Assembly: GCF_018362975.1 (NCBI RefSeq)
Contig: NZ_CP074371.1
Span: 7,936,001-8,000,000 of the forward strand
DNA from: Nocardia tengchongensis
GTDB lineage: Bacteria; Actinomycetota; Actinomycetes; Mycobacteriales; Mycobacteriaceae
Length of the DNA stretch: 64,000 nucleotides
Reading direction: 5' to 3'
Positions 28,179-37,053 of the stretch are shown one piece after another; position 1 is the first letter of the stretch, and every line of letters begins with the position of its first letter. The notes below the pieces were generated by a model. It was not told where the DNA came from. It was given only the letters and a program-made list of their open reading frames with translations, and made no database searches. Position numbers and translations under genes: made by a program.

Positions 28179-28616
28179 TCAGTCCGCGGGCGGCCCCGGA
28201 TCAAGCGGCGGCGCGGGCACATTCGGCGGAGGGGCCCCGGGATTCACCAGCACCGGAATATCCACGGGACGTGGCGCGGCGGGCGGAAGCGGAGACGGGC
28301 GGGCCGCGGGTGCCGGAAGCGGTACGGGCGGAACCGAATTCAAGGGAACCGCCCCGCCGTGCGGCACGGGCGCGAACGGAACCTGGCCCGCCGGAGCAAT
28401 ATTCGGCGGATGCTGGGCCGGGGCGTGGCGATCGTGGCGCAGCCGGGGCACATTCACGATCGAGGTATCGGCGACCGGGCTCGACGCGGCGGACGTGAGC
28501 AGCATGCCCGCCCCGACACCCCCGGCCATGAGCAGGGCGGCCAGCAGTACCTGCCCCAAGCGGCGCGGGTCGAGATCGCCCGCGTCACGCTGGATTTCGT
28601 CGGCGGTTCCGAGCAT
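28179..28616 (-). CDS. Single-pass membrane protein with proline-rich tail (145 aa)
   Basis: A short acidic cytosolic N-terminus is followed by one helix (about 21-45, LGQVLLAALLMAGGVGAGML) and a Pro/Ala/Val-rich tail of about 95 residues that should lie outside the membrane. AAGGAGG lies upstream of the ATG. No enzyme domain is seen. It follows a gene of the same design 33 bp upstream, and the two share nearly the same ribosome-binding region (CCGAAGGAG), suggesting a co-transcribed pair that may span the thick cell wall. Confidence 0.7.
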   Translation of the reverse strand: MLGTADEIQRDAGDLDPRRLGQVLLAALLMAGGVGAGMLLTSAASSPVADTSIVNVPRLRHDRHAPAQHPPNIAPAGQVPFAPVPHGGAVPLNSVPPVPLPAPAARPSPLPPAAPRPVDIPVLVNPGAPPPNVPAPPLDPGPPAD

Positions 28617-28649
28617 GGCGGTCCTCCTTCGGATTCCGCGTCGCGCGGG

Positions 28650-29210
28650 TCAGGGCGCGGGCGGCGGCGGGGGCGGTGGCACCAGGAACGGGAGGATCGG
28701 GGCGAGAATGTCGGGCAGCGCGGGCGGCGGGGGCGGGGCGGGCGCGGGTTCCGGCGCGGGAGCCGGAGCGGGGGCGGGTGCGACCTCGACCGGAGCCGGA
28801 GGCGGAGCCGGGGGCACGTACTGCTCGGTTTGTGGTGCGGGAGCGGGGTTCTGCGCCACCGGGGCGGGCGGCGGAGGCGGCGGGGCCGCCGGACCGGGCG
28901 CGGGGGCGGGACCGGGCGGCGAAGCGGGTGTGGGGGAATGAGCCGGGGACGGCGAGGTGGCACCGACCGGATGCTGGGTGGTGCTGGGCGCCGGACCGGC
29001 CGGCGCGTCGGGTCCACCCCGGCTGTTCCACCCCTCGCGCAGGGTGCCGCCGATCAGCGCGACCACCATGCCCACCGAGACCACGATCAGTGCGGCCAGC
29101 ACTTTCGGCGACATCGCTCCCGGCGCGCTCAGTCCCGGGGTGCCCTCGGACCCGGCGGCGGATCCCTCGTCCGCCACCTCGGGTCTGTCCTGCACCGCAC
29201 CCACACTCAC
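28650..29210 (-). CDS. Single-pass membrane protein with long proline-rich tail (186 aa)
   Basis: The GTG at 29210 is chosen because AAGGAG sits 6 nt upstream. A cytosolic stretch of about 35 residues precedes one helix (SPKVLAALIVVSVGMVVALI), then a tail of about 120 residues made almost only of Pro, Ala, Glu and Val, ending in a run of prolines. The DNA under the tail is extreme-GC and low-complexity, so its exact length may vary or be mis-sequenced. Function is unknown. The downstream gene has the same architecture. Confidence 0.65.
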   Translation of the reverse strand: MSVGAVQDRPEVADEGSAAGSEGTPGLSAPGAMSPKVLAALIVVSVGMVVALIGGTLREGWNSRGGPDAPAGPAPSTTQHPVGATSPSPAHSPTPASPPGPAPAPGPAAPPPPPPAPVAQNPAPAPQTEQYVPPAPPPAPVEVAPAPAPAPAPEPAPAPPPPPALPDILAPILPFLVPPPPPPPAP

Positions 29211-29364
29211 CGGGAACTCCTTCGGTCGGACGCCGACGCCGTAGATCCGAAAAGCTTCTCCTTCAGGCACGCTACACAGATTTGCCGAAAGGCAGAAGAT
29301 TCCGGACGATAAGGAAATCGTTCCAGGTGGGTATCATTTCCAACTGGTTGCCATCAGATAGCGG

Positions 29365-30408
29365 TCAATCCATGGTGATGACCACCTTGCCGAACGGGTC
29401 CCCCTCCATGAAGTAGCGGTAAGCCTCGATCGACTGCTCGAACGGGTACACCCGGTCGATGACCGGCCGGACCCGGTGGGCGGTCAGTGCGGCGTTCATC
29501 GCCTCGAAATCGGCCCGGCTGCCCACCGCGATGCGGCGAATCGACACGAACTTGCCACCGAACAGGCTGGGCGGCTGCGGCTGCCCCGGCACCGGCGGAA
29601 ACGCTCCGATCAGCGTCACCTGCGCGTTGTACGCCGCGGAGGCAACCGATTTGGGCAGCGTGGGCATGCCGACGGCCTCCACCGCGTGCTGAACGCCCTC
29701 GCCGCCGGTGAGCTCGAGCACCGCCCGCTCCCAGTCGGGCACCTCGACGCGATCGATCGCCTCGTCGGCGCCGAGTTTGCGCAACCGTTCCGCCTTCTCG
29801 GCGGAGGAGGTGATCGAAATGACCCGCGCACCCAGCATTTTGGCGTGCTGGATCGCGGCCAGCGCCACCGTGCCGGTGCCGGTGGTCAGCACCGTCTCAC
29901 CCGGCCCCGCCGGGATCGGCTTGGTCAGCGCGGCCCACGCGACCAGACCCGCGCAGGCCAGCGACGCCGCCTCCGCGTCGGAGAGGTACGCGGGCACATG
30001 AACCACCGAATCCTCCTCCAGCAGTGCGTAAGTGGCGAGCCACCCGTCGTGATTCGCGCCGTACTGCTGGGCGGAGGTCGCTTGCAGCTGGGGGCCGTCG
30101 TTCCAGGCGACGAAGTAGGTGCCGGCCACGCGATCACCGATCGCCGCGCGGGTCACCCCGCTCCCCACCGCGATCACGTCGCCGACGCCGTCGACCAGCG
30201 GCACCACACCGGGCGTGGCGGGCAGCACGTAGCTGCCGTCCATCAACATGATGTCGCGCCGATTCAACGCGGTGGCGCGCACCCGCACCACGACCTGACG
30301 CGGGCCCGGCTCCGGAATCTCCTGCACCGCGGTGGTGAGGCCGGTCAGGCCGCGCCGCGGTTCCAGGTGGTAGGCAACACCATTCGCGTTCTGCTTCTGT
30401 TCGCTCAT
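29365..30408 (-). CDS. Zinc-less MDR-type NAD(P)-dependent alcohol dehydrogenase / quinone oxidoreductase
   Basis: 347 aa from the ATG at 30408. The GroES-like N-domain has VRATALNRRDIMLMDG and VPLVDGVGDVIAVGSGV. The Rossmann part has ETVLTTGTGTVALAAIQHAK and ARVISITSSAEKAERLRKLG. The Cys/His zinc ligands of classical alcohol dehydrogenases are not evident. It should reduce an alkenal, quinone or ketone with NADPH. The divergent XRE regulator starts 86 bp away and probably controls it. Confidence 0.88.
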   Translation of the reverse strand: MSEQKQNANGVAYHLEPRRGLTGLTTAVQEIPEPGPRQVVVRVRATALNRRDIMLMDGSYVLPATPGVVPLVDGVGDVIAVGSGVTRAAIGDRVAGTYFVAWNDGPQLQATSAQQYGANHDGWLATYALLEEDSVVHVPAYLSDAEAASLACAGLVAWAALTKPIPAGPGETVLTTGTGTVALAAIQHAKMLGARVISITSSAEKAERLRKLGADEAIDRVEVPDWERAVLELTGGEGVQHAVEAVGMPTLPKSVASAAYNAQVTLIGAFPPVPGQPQPPSLFGGKFVSIRRIAVGSRADFEAMNAALTAHRVRPVIDRVYPFEQSIEAYRYFMEGDPFGKVVITMD

Positions 30409-30493
30409 GTCACAGAGTCTGTTCCGGACGCGGCCGTGTGACGATTCCCTGCAGGGAATGGCAGCGCGGCCCGGCCGCGCACAGAGTGGAGGT

Positions 30494-31288
30494 ATGACAA
30501 CCATGGCCGTGGCAGTGACCAGTCCGTTCGCACAGGAATTGCGCGGGTGGCGCACGCGTCGGCGGTTGAGCCAGCTCGACCTCGCCATCGCCGCGGAGAC
30601 CAGCCAGCGGTATCTGAGCTTCCTGGAGCAGGGCCGCTCGCATCCGGGACGGACCATGGTGGTGCGGCTGGCGGAGGTGCTCGGACTCTCCCTGCGGGAA
30701 CGCAACGCGCTGCTGCTGACGGCCGGCTACGCCCCGCTCTTTCCCGAATCATCCTTGGACGCACCGGAACTCGGGGCGGTACGGCACGCGCTGGAAACCA
30801 TCTTGCGCGGGCATCTGCCCTATCCGGCCGTGGTGACCCGGCCCTTCGGCGTGCTGGTGGCGGCGAATCCGGCGTTCGAGCTGCTGACCGAGGGCTGCGC
30901 GCCGGAGCTGCTGACCGGAACGGTCAATGTACTGCGGCTGGCCCTGCATCCGGACGGGCTGGCGCGGCGGGTGGTGAACCTGCCGGAGTGGGGGCGGCAC
31001 ATCACCGACAGCCTGCGCAATCGCTCGAACCACAGCCCCGATCCGGCGTTGGACGCGCTGATCGCCGAGTTGGACGGCTACCTGCCGCCGGTCGAGCCCG
31101 GGCCCGGGCACCTGGGTTTCGCGGTGCCGCTGCGGCTCCGCTCCGAGGGTGGTGAGCTACGGCTCATCACCACCCTCACCTCGTTCGCGACGGCCACCGA
31201 CATCACCCTGTCGGAACTGCATCTCGAGGCCTTCCTTCCCGCCGACCAGGCCACTTCCGATCTGCTGCGAGCCCGTTTCGGCGCCTGA
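30494..31288 (+). CDS. XRE-family regulator with MmyB-like ligand-binding domain
   Basis: 264 aa from the ATG at 30494 (GGAGG upstream). The HTH_3 domain spans about 10-68: RGWRTRRRLSQLDLAIAAE, TSQRYLSFLEQGRSHPG. From about 90 the MmyB-like PAS-type domain follows (YPAVVTRPFGVLVAANPAFE, LRLALHPDGLARRVVNLPEW). Members often sense small hydrophobic ligands or fatty acids and regulate a divergent oxidoreductase; the dehydrogenase next door fits this. Confidence 0.9.
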   Translation: MTTMAVAVTSPFAQELRGWRTRRRLSQLDLAIAAETSQRYLSFLEQGRSHPGRTMVVRLAEVLGLSLRERNALLLTAGYAPLFPESSLDAPELGAVRHALETILRGHLPYPAVVTRPFGVLVAANPAFELLTEGCAPELLTGTVNVLRLALHPDGLARRVVNLPEWGRHITDSLRNRSNHSPDPALDALIAELDGYLPPVEPGPGHLGFAVPLRLRSEGGELRLITTLTSFATATDITLSELHLEAFLPADQATSDLLRARFGA

Positions 31289-31305
31289 GTACCGCTTGCG
31301 GGCCA

Positions 31306-31337
31306 TTACTCGTCGACGTATATTCGTAGACGAGTAA
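31306..31337. promoter_or_regulatory. Long inverted repeat, probable PadR operator
   Basis: The arms TTACTCGTCGAC and GTAGACGAGTAA pair with one mismatch, with an 8-nt AT-rich centre, 11 bp before the padR ATG and touching its AAGGAGG. PadR dimers bind such dyads and typically repress their own gene. Confidence 0.65.
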
Positions 31338-31348
31338 GGAGGTGCCGG

Positions 31349-32014
31349 ATGGCCCGCAAGCGCAAGGTCGCCAATCTGATGGGTCTGGCGGTGCTGTCCG
31401 CCGTGGTGCTGCAGCCCATGCACCGGTACGAGATCGCCGCACGGTTGCGGGCATGGGGCAAAGACAGCGACATGGGCATCAAATGGGGATCGCTCTACAC
31501 CGTCGTGGACAACCTCACCAAGCACGGCTTCCTCGAGATCACCGGCAGCGAGCGCGACGGCGCGCGGCCCGAGCGCACCATCTACCGCATCACCGACGCG
31601 GGCCGGGCCGAACTCACCGACTGGACAAGGGAACTCGTCGCCGACCCGGAACCCGAGCAGCGCCGCTTCACGGCCGGACTCTCGGTGCTGTCGGTGCTGC
31701 CCCCGGACGAGGTCGTCGAGCTGCTCACCCAGCGAATCACCAAGCTGGACACCGTCATCGCCGAATCCCGGGCCCGCTTGGCCGCCCTGGCGGACACGGT
31801 GCCGCGGCTGTTCCTGATCGAGGACGATTACGAGCTGACCATGCTCGCCGCCGAGGCCACTTGGTCACGCGCACTGCGTGATTCGCTCGCCGACGGCAGC
31901 TTCCCCGACACGGAGGGCTGGCGGGCCTGGCACCGCGACGGCACTCTCCCCCGAGACCTGGCCGAGCTCGCGGCGGAAGGGGGCGCGAACACACCGCACA
32001 CGCAGCACGACTGA
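31349..32014 (+). CDS. PadR-family transcriptional regulator
   Basis: 221 aa. The N-terminal winged helix has MGLAVLSAVVLQPMHRYEIA, WGSLYTVVDNLTKHGFLEIT and the wing RTIYRITDAGRAELTDW. The C-terminal domain (Vir_C-like, about 95-195) is helical, with LLTQRITKLDTVIAESRARL for dimerisation. A strong ribosome binding site (AAGGAGG) and the dyad at 31306-31337 imply autoregulation. The FAD monooxygenase 188 bp downstream is the likely target. Confidence 0.93.
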   Translation: MARKRKVANLMGLAVLSAVVLQPMHRYEIAARLRAWGKDSDMGIKWGSLYTVVDNLTKHGFLEITGSERDGARPERTIYRITDAGRAELTDWTRELVADPEPEQRRFTAGLSVLSVLPPDEVVELLTQRITKLDTVIAESRARLAALADTVPRLFLIEDDYELTMLAAEATWSRALRDSLADGSFPDTEGWRAWHRDGTLPRDLAELAAEGGANTPHTQHD

Positions 32015-32201
32015 CAACGGACCGGGCCCCGGCGGGGGTGCTGCAACACCGCCACCGAAGCCCGGGAACACACCGTCTCGAACCGCGTCCGTGCAGGCGA
32101 ACCCGGCACCGAGTTTGGCAACTACAGGATAACTGGGTTCTCCACGCGCGGGACGGATCGGGGCTTTCGGCAAGCCTTCGAACACTTCTCGGGAGACACC
32201 C

Positions 32202-33407
32202 ATGTCAAAATCCATCAGTTCCGCGATCATCATCGGCGGCGGCATCTCCGGCCCCGTCACCGCCACCGCCCTGCGCCGGTCCGGTCTCGACGTCACCGTC
32301 TTCGAGGCCTACCCCGGTCCCGCCTACGGCATCGGCTCGAATCTGGCGCTCGCCCCCAACGGCGTCGCCGCCCTCGACATCATCGGCGCCGGGGACGCCG
32401 TGCGCGCCCGGGCCGTGCCGGTCAGCCGGTCCATGATGTCGGTCAACGGCAAGCGCTTCGAACTGCCCGGCCTGCGCGATGTCGAACCGCTGCGCGTGAT
32501 CGACCGCGCCGACCTGCACGAGACCCTGCACGACACCGCCGTCGCGGCCGGGGTGCGCTTCGAATACGACAAGCGGCTGACCGAGGTCGAGGAGCACGCC
32601 GGCGGCGTGACCGCAATCTTCGCCGACGGCAGCAGTGCCACCGCGGATGTGCTCATCGGGGCGGACGGCATCCGCTCCACCGTGCGCGGCCTCGTCGATC
32701 CGAAGGCCCCCGGGCCCACCTACCTGCGCATGCTCAGCTTCGGCGCGTACACCGAATGCCCGATCGACCTGGAGCCGGAGACCATGACCTTCGCCTTCGG
32801 CAGGCGGGCCTACTACCTGTACTGGCCGATGCCCGACGGCCGGGTGTCGTGGGGCGCGAATCTGCCCAGCGAGCAGTACTACTCGCTGACCCAGGCCCGC
32901 TCGGTGTCCGCCGAGCAGTGGTTGCGCACCCTGCGCGAGACCTACGCCGGAGAGGCGCCCGGTGCGCAGCTCGCCGAGGCGACCACCGCGGGCCAGCTGG
33001 CGGTGGTCGGCGCGCTGCACATCATGCCGTCGGTCCCGCACTGGTACCGGGGCCGCATGGTGCTCACCGGCGACGCCATCCACGCGCCCAGCAACACCTC
33101 CGGGCAGGGCGCGTCGATGGCCATCGAGAGCGGTATCGAGCTGGCCCGGTGCCTGCGCGACATCGATGATCCGGCGCGGGCTTTCGCCACCTACGAGGCG
33201 CTGCGGCGGCCGCGGGTGGAGGCGGTCGCGGCGCGGGTGGCGGGGATGAACAAGACCAAGGCGGCCGGGCCCGTCGCACGCATGGCCATGCAGGTGATGA
33301 TGCCGATCATGTTCAAGCGGATGGACCCGGAGAAGCTGGTCGGCGGTGAGCAGCGGTTCCGGATCGATTGGGAGCAGCCGGTGCGACCTGTCCCGGTGCG
33401 CGCCTGA
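32202..33407 (+). CDS. FAD-dependent aromatic-type monooxygenase
   Basis: 401 aa. The group A flavoprotein motifs are all present: FAD site SAIIIGGGISGPVTATALRR (about 7-26), DVLIGADGIRSTVR (the DG motif, about 150-163), and MVLTGDAIHAPSNTSGQGAS (the GD motif, about 286-305). It should hydroxylate or epoxidise a small organic molecule using NAD(P)H. It follows padR on the same strand and converges with the exporter gene, so the three may form a detoxification module. Confidence 0.9.
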   Translation: MSKSISSAIIIGGGISGPVTATALRRSGLDVTVFEAYPGPAYGIGSNLALAPNGVAALDIIGAGDAVRARAVPVSRSMMSVNGKRFELPGLRDVEPLRVIDRADLHETLHDTAVAAGVRFEYDKRLTEVEEHAGGVTAIFADGSSATADVLIGADGIRSTVRGLVDPKAPGPTYLRMLSFGAYTECPIDLEPETMTFAFGRRAYYLYWPMPDGRVSWGANLPSEQYYSLTQARSVSAEQWLRTLRETYAGEAPGAQLAEATTAGQLAVVGALHIMPSVPHWYRGRMVLTGDAIHAPSNTSGQGASMAIESGIELARCLRDIDDPARAFATYEALRRPRVEAVAARVAGMNKTKAAGPVARMAMQVMMPIMFKRMDPEKLVGGEQRFRIDWEQPVRPVPVRA

Positions 33408-33463
33408 GGCTCGACATGCCGACGCCCCGCTGCGATTTCCGCAGCGGGGCGCCTGGTTTCGAG

Positions 33464-35503
33464 TCAGCGGCCGACCGGCAGCACGTCGGGCCGGTCGGCC
33501 TCGTCGAGCAGTTTGGTGGCGATGTTGTCGATGGCCTGATCCAGCAGCGCGCGATCGACCGGATCGGTGGAATCCCAATCGGTGAGCTGACTTGCGAGCC
33601 AACGCTTCCACGCGACGCGCACCCGATCCACTTCCTGGATCCCCTTGTCGGTGAGGGCGAGCGCGTCGCCGTCCCGGTGCAGCAGCCCCTCACGCTCCGC
33701 CTTGACGTACACCGGATCGATCAATTCCGCCGGGATCCAATGGGTTCGGGCGATGTCGTCGAGCGTCGCGATGCCGCGCAACCGGTTGTACATCTGCACC
33801 TGCCCCAGCGCCCACGCCTCGTCCCGGCCGAGCGAACTGCCCGCCGCCGCAAGGATTCCCGGGTCCGGGACGGTATTGTCGCGCAGCTTGCCCAGCACCC
33901 GGGCGACGCAGCGCTCCAGCTGCACCAGCCGGTCGGCGGAGTCCGGCACCGAGAACTGCTCCCCCACGTCGGTGGCCTCGGCGCGGGCGCTGTCGCGCAG
34001 CGTGACCTGCTTCAGGAACCAGGCCACCACGAAACCGAGCAGCGCCACCGGCACCACCCAGCGGAAGACGAAGTCGATGGAATCGGCGTACGCGTGAATG
34101 ATCGGCGCGGCCTGCCGCGCCGGCAGTTCCCGCAGCAGCGCCGGATTCTGCGCGGCCTGCGGCAGCACTCGCGATTCACGCAGCGCCGCTTCCAGCTCGG
34201 GCCGCAGCTGATTCGTGTACAGGGTGCCGAAGACGGTGGTGCCGAACGCGCTGCCGATGGTCCGGAAGAAAGTGACGCCGGAGGTGGCGGTCCCCAGATC
34301 CGAGTACGGCACGCTGTTCTGCACCGCGATGGTCAGCACCTGCATGGCCAGACCGACGCCCAGACCCAGGATCAGCATGTACAGCGACATCTGCCAGACG
34401 CCGGTGTCGGGACCCATGGTCGACATCAGGTACAGGCCCACCGCCATCACCGCGCACCCGATGATCGGGAACGCCTTGTAGTGCCCGGTCTTCCCGACGA
34501 TATTGCCGGACAGGATGGAGGTGAAGAACAGCCCGACCACCAGCGGCAGCGTGCGAATGCCGGACGCGGTCGCCGAAACGCCTTCCACGTATTGCAGATA
34601 CGCGGGCAGGTAGGTCATCGCGCCCAGCAGCGCGAAGCCGACGATGAAGCTCAGGATCGAGCACACCGTGAAGACGTTGCTGCGGAACAGGTGCATGGGC
34701 AGCATGGGTTCCCGCGCCCGGAACTCCGCGGCCACGAACAGCGCCAGCAGCACCGCGGCCGCCGCGAACAGGCCGATGATGGTGGGCGAGGTCCACGCGT
34801 ATTCCTGTCCGCCCCACTCCAATCCGAGGATCAGGCAGGTGACGCCGACCGCGACCAGCGCGATGCCCAGGTAGTCCACGATCGGCCTCACCACCGCCCG
34901 GGTCATGGGGATGGTGCGGGCCGCGGCCACGATCATGACGATGGCGACCGGCACGTTCACGTAGAAGCACCAGCGCCAGCTCAGATGGTCGGTGAACAGT
35001 CCGCCCAGCGTCGGCCCGAGGACAGTGGTGATGCCGAAGACCGCGCCCAGCGCGCCTTGATATTTGCCGCGTTCGCGCAACGGGATCACGTCGGCGATCA
35101 GGGCCATGGAGGTGACCATGAGCCCGCCCGCGCCGAGGCCCTGGATGGCGCGCGCGACGATGAGCAACGTCATGCCGTGCGAGAGGCCGGCGATCATCGA
35201 GCCGACGATGAAGATGCCGCCGCTGATCTGGAACACCAGTTTGCGGCCGAAGAGGTCACCGAATTTTCCGGACAGGGCGGTCGCGATGGCCTCGGCCACC
35301 AGGTACGAGGTGACCACCCAGGCCATGTGGCCGGCCCCGCCCAGGTCCGCCACGATGGTGGGCAGGGCGGTGGAGACGATGGTGGAGTCCAGCGCGGCCA
35401 TCAGCATGCCGAGCGCGACGGTTCCGAAGACGACATTCCTTCGGCTCCGGCTCAGCGGGGGCGGCGGCACGGGCTTGTCGGCGGTGACGCTGACACCGGT
35501 CAT
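33464..35503 (-). CDS. DHA2-family MFS drug exporter with C-terminal winged-helix-like domain
   Basis: 679 aa. The first 500 or so residues form a 14-helix DHA2 (EmrB/QacA) exporter: LDSTIVSTALPTIVADLGG, ATALSGKFGDLFGRK and the motif-C region GITTVLGPTLGGLFTD. After the last helix a soluble tail of about 180 residues contains a MarR-like winged-helix pattern: IARTHWIPAELIDPVYVKAE, GLLHRDGDALALTDKG, RVAWKRWLASQLTDW. Inference: the tail may sense ligand or bind a partner. It is divergent from the SDR gene, with a palindrome between them. The start is the ATG at 35503. Confidence 0.92.
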   Translation of the reverse strand: MTGVSVTADKPVPPPPLSRSRRNVVFGTVALGMLMAALDSTIVSTALPTIVADLGGAGHMAWVVTSYLVAEAIATALSGKFGDLFGRKLVFQISGGIFIVGSMIAGLSHGMTLLIVARAIQGLGAGGLMVTSMALIADVIPLRERGKYQGALGAVFGITTVLGPTLGGLFTDHLSWRWCFYVNVPVAIVMIVAAARTIPMTRAVVRPIVDYLGIALVAVGVTCLILGLEWGGQEYAWTSPTIIGLFAAAAVLLALFVAAEFRAREPMLPMHLFRSNVFTVCSILSFIVGFALLGAMTYLPAYLQYVEGVSATASGIRTLPLVVGLFFTSILSGNIVGKTGHYKAFPIIGCAVMAVGLYLMSTMGPDTGVWQMSLYMLILGLGVGLAMQVLTIAVQNSVPYSDLGTATSGVTFFRTIGSAFGTTVFGTLYTNQLRPELEAALRESRVLPQAAQNPALLRELPARQAAPIIHAYADSIDFVFRWVVPVALLGFVVAWFLKQVTLRDSARAEATDVGEQFSVPDSADRLVQLERCVARVLGKLRDNTVPDPGILAAAGSSLGRDEAWALGQVQMYNRLRGIATLDDIARTHWIPAELIDPVYVKAEREGLLHRDGDALALTDKGIQEVDRVRVAWKRWLASQLTDWDSTDPVDRALLDQAIDNIATKLLDEADRPDVLPVGR

Positions 35504-35600
35504 CGGCCCAGTATGTGGCGCTCACCAGCGAAGATGTGGCAACGACACGGCAAATCGGGCAGCGGGCGAGACATTCGGCGAGTTCAGCCTACCGCCGGAA

Positions 35601-35616
35601 CTTACTCTGGAGTAAG
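35601..35616. promoter_or_regulatory. CTTACTC-N2-GAGTAAG dyad between exporter and SDR
   Basis: Two perfect 7-bp arms with a 2-bp centre lie in the 169-bp divergent gap, 98 bp from the exporter start and 57 bp from the SDR start. It resembles a TetR/MarR-type operator and could serve both promoters. Confidence 0.5.
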
Positions 35617-35672
35617 GTCAGGGCAGCGAGTGCGACGCCGCACATCGAACGCCGAACCTGCGAGGTCAAAAC

Positions 35673-36548
35673 ATGGCATGGAAGCCCAGTGACGTCCGCG
35701 ACCAGACCGGGCGCACCTTCGTCATCACCGGAGCCAACGGAGGCCTCGGCGAACAGACCACCAAGGTGCTCGCGGGCAAGGGCGCGACCGTGATCATGGC
35801 ATGCCGCAATGCCGCCAAGGCCCAGGACGTGGCCGACCGCATCGACGGCGACGTGCGGGTCGCGAGCCTCGACCTGGCCAGCCTGGACTCGGTGCGCGCC
35901 TTCGCCGAGAACACCGGCGAATTCGACGTCCTGATCAACAACGCGGGCCTGATGAACATCCCGTTCTCGCGAACCGAAGACGGCTTCGAAACCCAGTGGG
36001 GCGTCAACCATCTCGGCCACTTCGCGCTGACCGGGCTGCTGCTGGACAAGATCGGCGACCGGGTCGTCAGCCTGGCCTCGATCGCCCACAAGCAGACCCC
36101 CAAGCTGTGGATCGACGACCTCAACTACGAGCACCGCCGCTACCAGCGCAACCTCGCCTACGCGCAGGCCAAGCTGTCCAACCTGATGTTCGCGCGGGAG
36201 CTGCAGCATCGGCTCGCGGCCGCGGGTTCGACCAAGCGCTCCTACGCCGTGCACCCGGGCGTGTCGGCCACCGACCTCTTCGCGCACACCGAAACCCCCC
36301 TCGACAAGATCTCCAAGCCATTCATCCGGATCGTGGGCCAGTCCCCCTTCCACGCCGCCTACTCCTCGATCTTCGCGGCCACCGAGACCGACGCCGACCC
36401 GAACACCTACTGGGGTCCGACCCGCTTCTTCGGCAGCCAGGGCCCGGTCGAGGCATCGCCGTCGAGCAAGATTTCCCGGGATCCGGAACTGCAGCGCCGG
36501 CTCTGGGAGGAATCCGAGCGTTTGACCGGGGTCACATTCAAGTTCTGA
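35673..36548 (+). CDS. Short-chain dehydrogenase/reductase
   Basis: 291 aa, cytosolic. The nucleotide site is TFVITGANGGLGEQ (about 15-28), followed by the family NNAG (INNAGLMNIPF). The catalytic Tyr163-x3-Lys167 is in LAYAQAKLSNLMFA, with the upstream Ser in VSLASIAHK. It resembles retinol dehydrogenase-like/WW-oxidoreductase-like SDRs. It reduces or oxidises an alcohol/ketone with NADP(H), and the substrate is unknown. Confidence 0.92.
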   Translation: MAWKPSDVRDQTGRTFVITGANGGLGEQTTKVLAGKGATVIMACRNAAKAQDVADRIDGDVRVASLDLASLDSVRAFAENTGEFDVLINNAGLMNIPFSRTEDGFETQWGVNHLGHFALTGLLLDKIGDRVVSLASIAHKQTPKLWIDDLNYEHRRYQRNLAYAQAKLSNLMFARELQHRLAAAGSTKRSYAVHPGVSATDLFAHTETPLDKISKPFIRIVGQSPFHAAYSSIFAATETDADPNTYWGPTRFFGSQGPVEASPSSKISRDPELQRRLWEESERLTGVTFKF

Positions 36549-36555
36549 TCAGCAG

Positions 36556-36588
36556 ACCTGCCTACTACGCGACCCGTAGTAGGCAGGT
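36556..36588. promoter_or_regulatory. Perfect 14-bp inverted repeat between SDR and the next gene
   Basis: ACCTGCCTACTACG and CGTAGTAGGCAGGT are exact complements around a 5-nt loop. It sits 7 bp after the SDR stop and 12 bp before the next start. There is no T-run on either strand, so it may be an operator or leader hairpin rather than a standard terminator. Confidence 0.55.
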
Positions 36589-36600
36589 ACCGTGGAGTGC

Positions 36601-37053
36601 GTGTCCGCTCCCCCACGCCGCCCGGCCCTGATCGTGTTCGTGGTCGTGGCGTTCACGGCGTGCCTGGGACTGGGGTACTGGCAGTGGACCCGGTTCGAAT
36701 CGGGCGGCGGCACCTATCAGAATCTCGGCTACGCGCTGCAATGGCCGCTCTTCGCCGGCTTCGTGGTCTGGGCCTATCTGCGATTCGTGCGGCTGGAGCA
36801 GGAAGTCGGGCAGGACGAACTCCCGGTTCCCGACAGCGCCGGCGAAGCCCCGACCACCCGCCCGCGCCGGCCCAAACCGGCCGCGCCGCGTGAGATCCCG
36901 GCGGGCCTGCTGCCGGAACGCCCCACAGCCGCCCGGGACGACGATCCCGAGCTCGCCGAATACAACAGGTATCTGGCCGATCTGCACGCCCGCGACATGG
37001 ACGACAAGGTCCGTGACGCCGGTCTGCACCACATCGAGAGGAGCGCCGGATGA
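36601..37053 (+). CDS. Membrane protein, positional homologue of mycobacterial Rv1343c
   Basis: 150 aa from a GTG. Two membrane helices (about 8-27, ALIVFVVVAFTACLGLGYWQ, and about 42-60, LQWPLFAGFVVWAYLRFVRL) are followed by a charged, proline-rich cytosolic tail with EYNRYLADLHARD. No function is known for the family. It is translationally coupled (ATGA) to the next gene. The order matches M. tuberculosis Rv1343c-Rv1342c. Confidence 0.78.
   Translation: MSAPPRRPALIVFVVVAFTACLGLGYWQWTRFESGGGTYQNLGYALQWPLFAGFVVWAYLRFVRLEQEVGQDELPVPDSAGEAPTTRPRRPKPAAPREIPAGLLPERPTAARDDDPELAEYNRYLADLHARDMDDKVRDAGLHHIERSAG

Noticed and set aside
28660..28930. GGCGGG-rich low-complexity DNA as a possible tandem repeat or CRISPR-like array
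   Set aside because: It is the codon-level result of the Pro/Ala tail; no regular repeat unit and spacer pattern.
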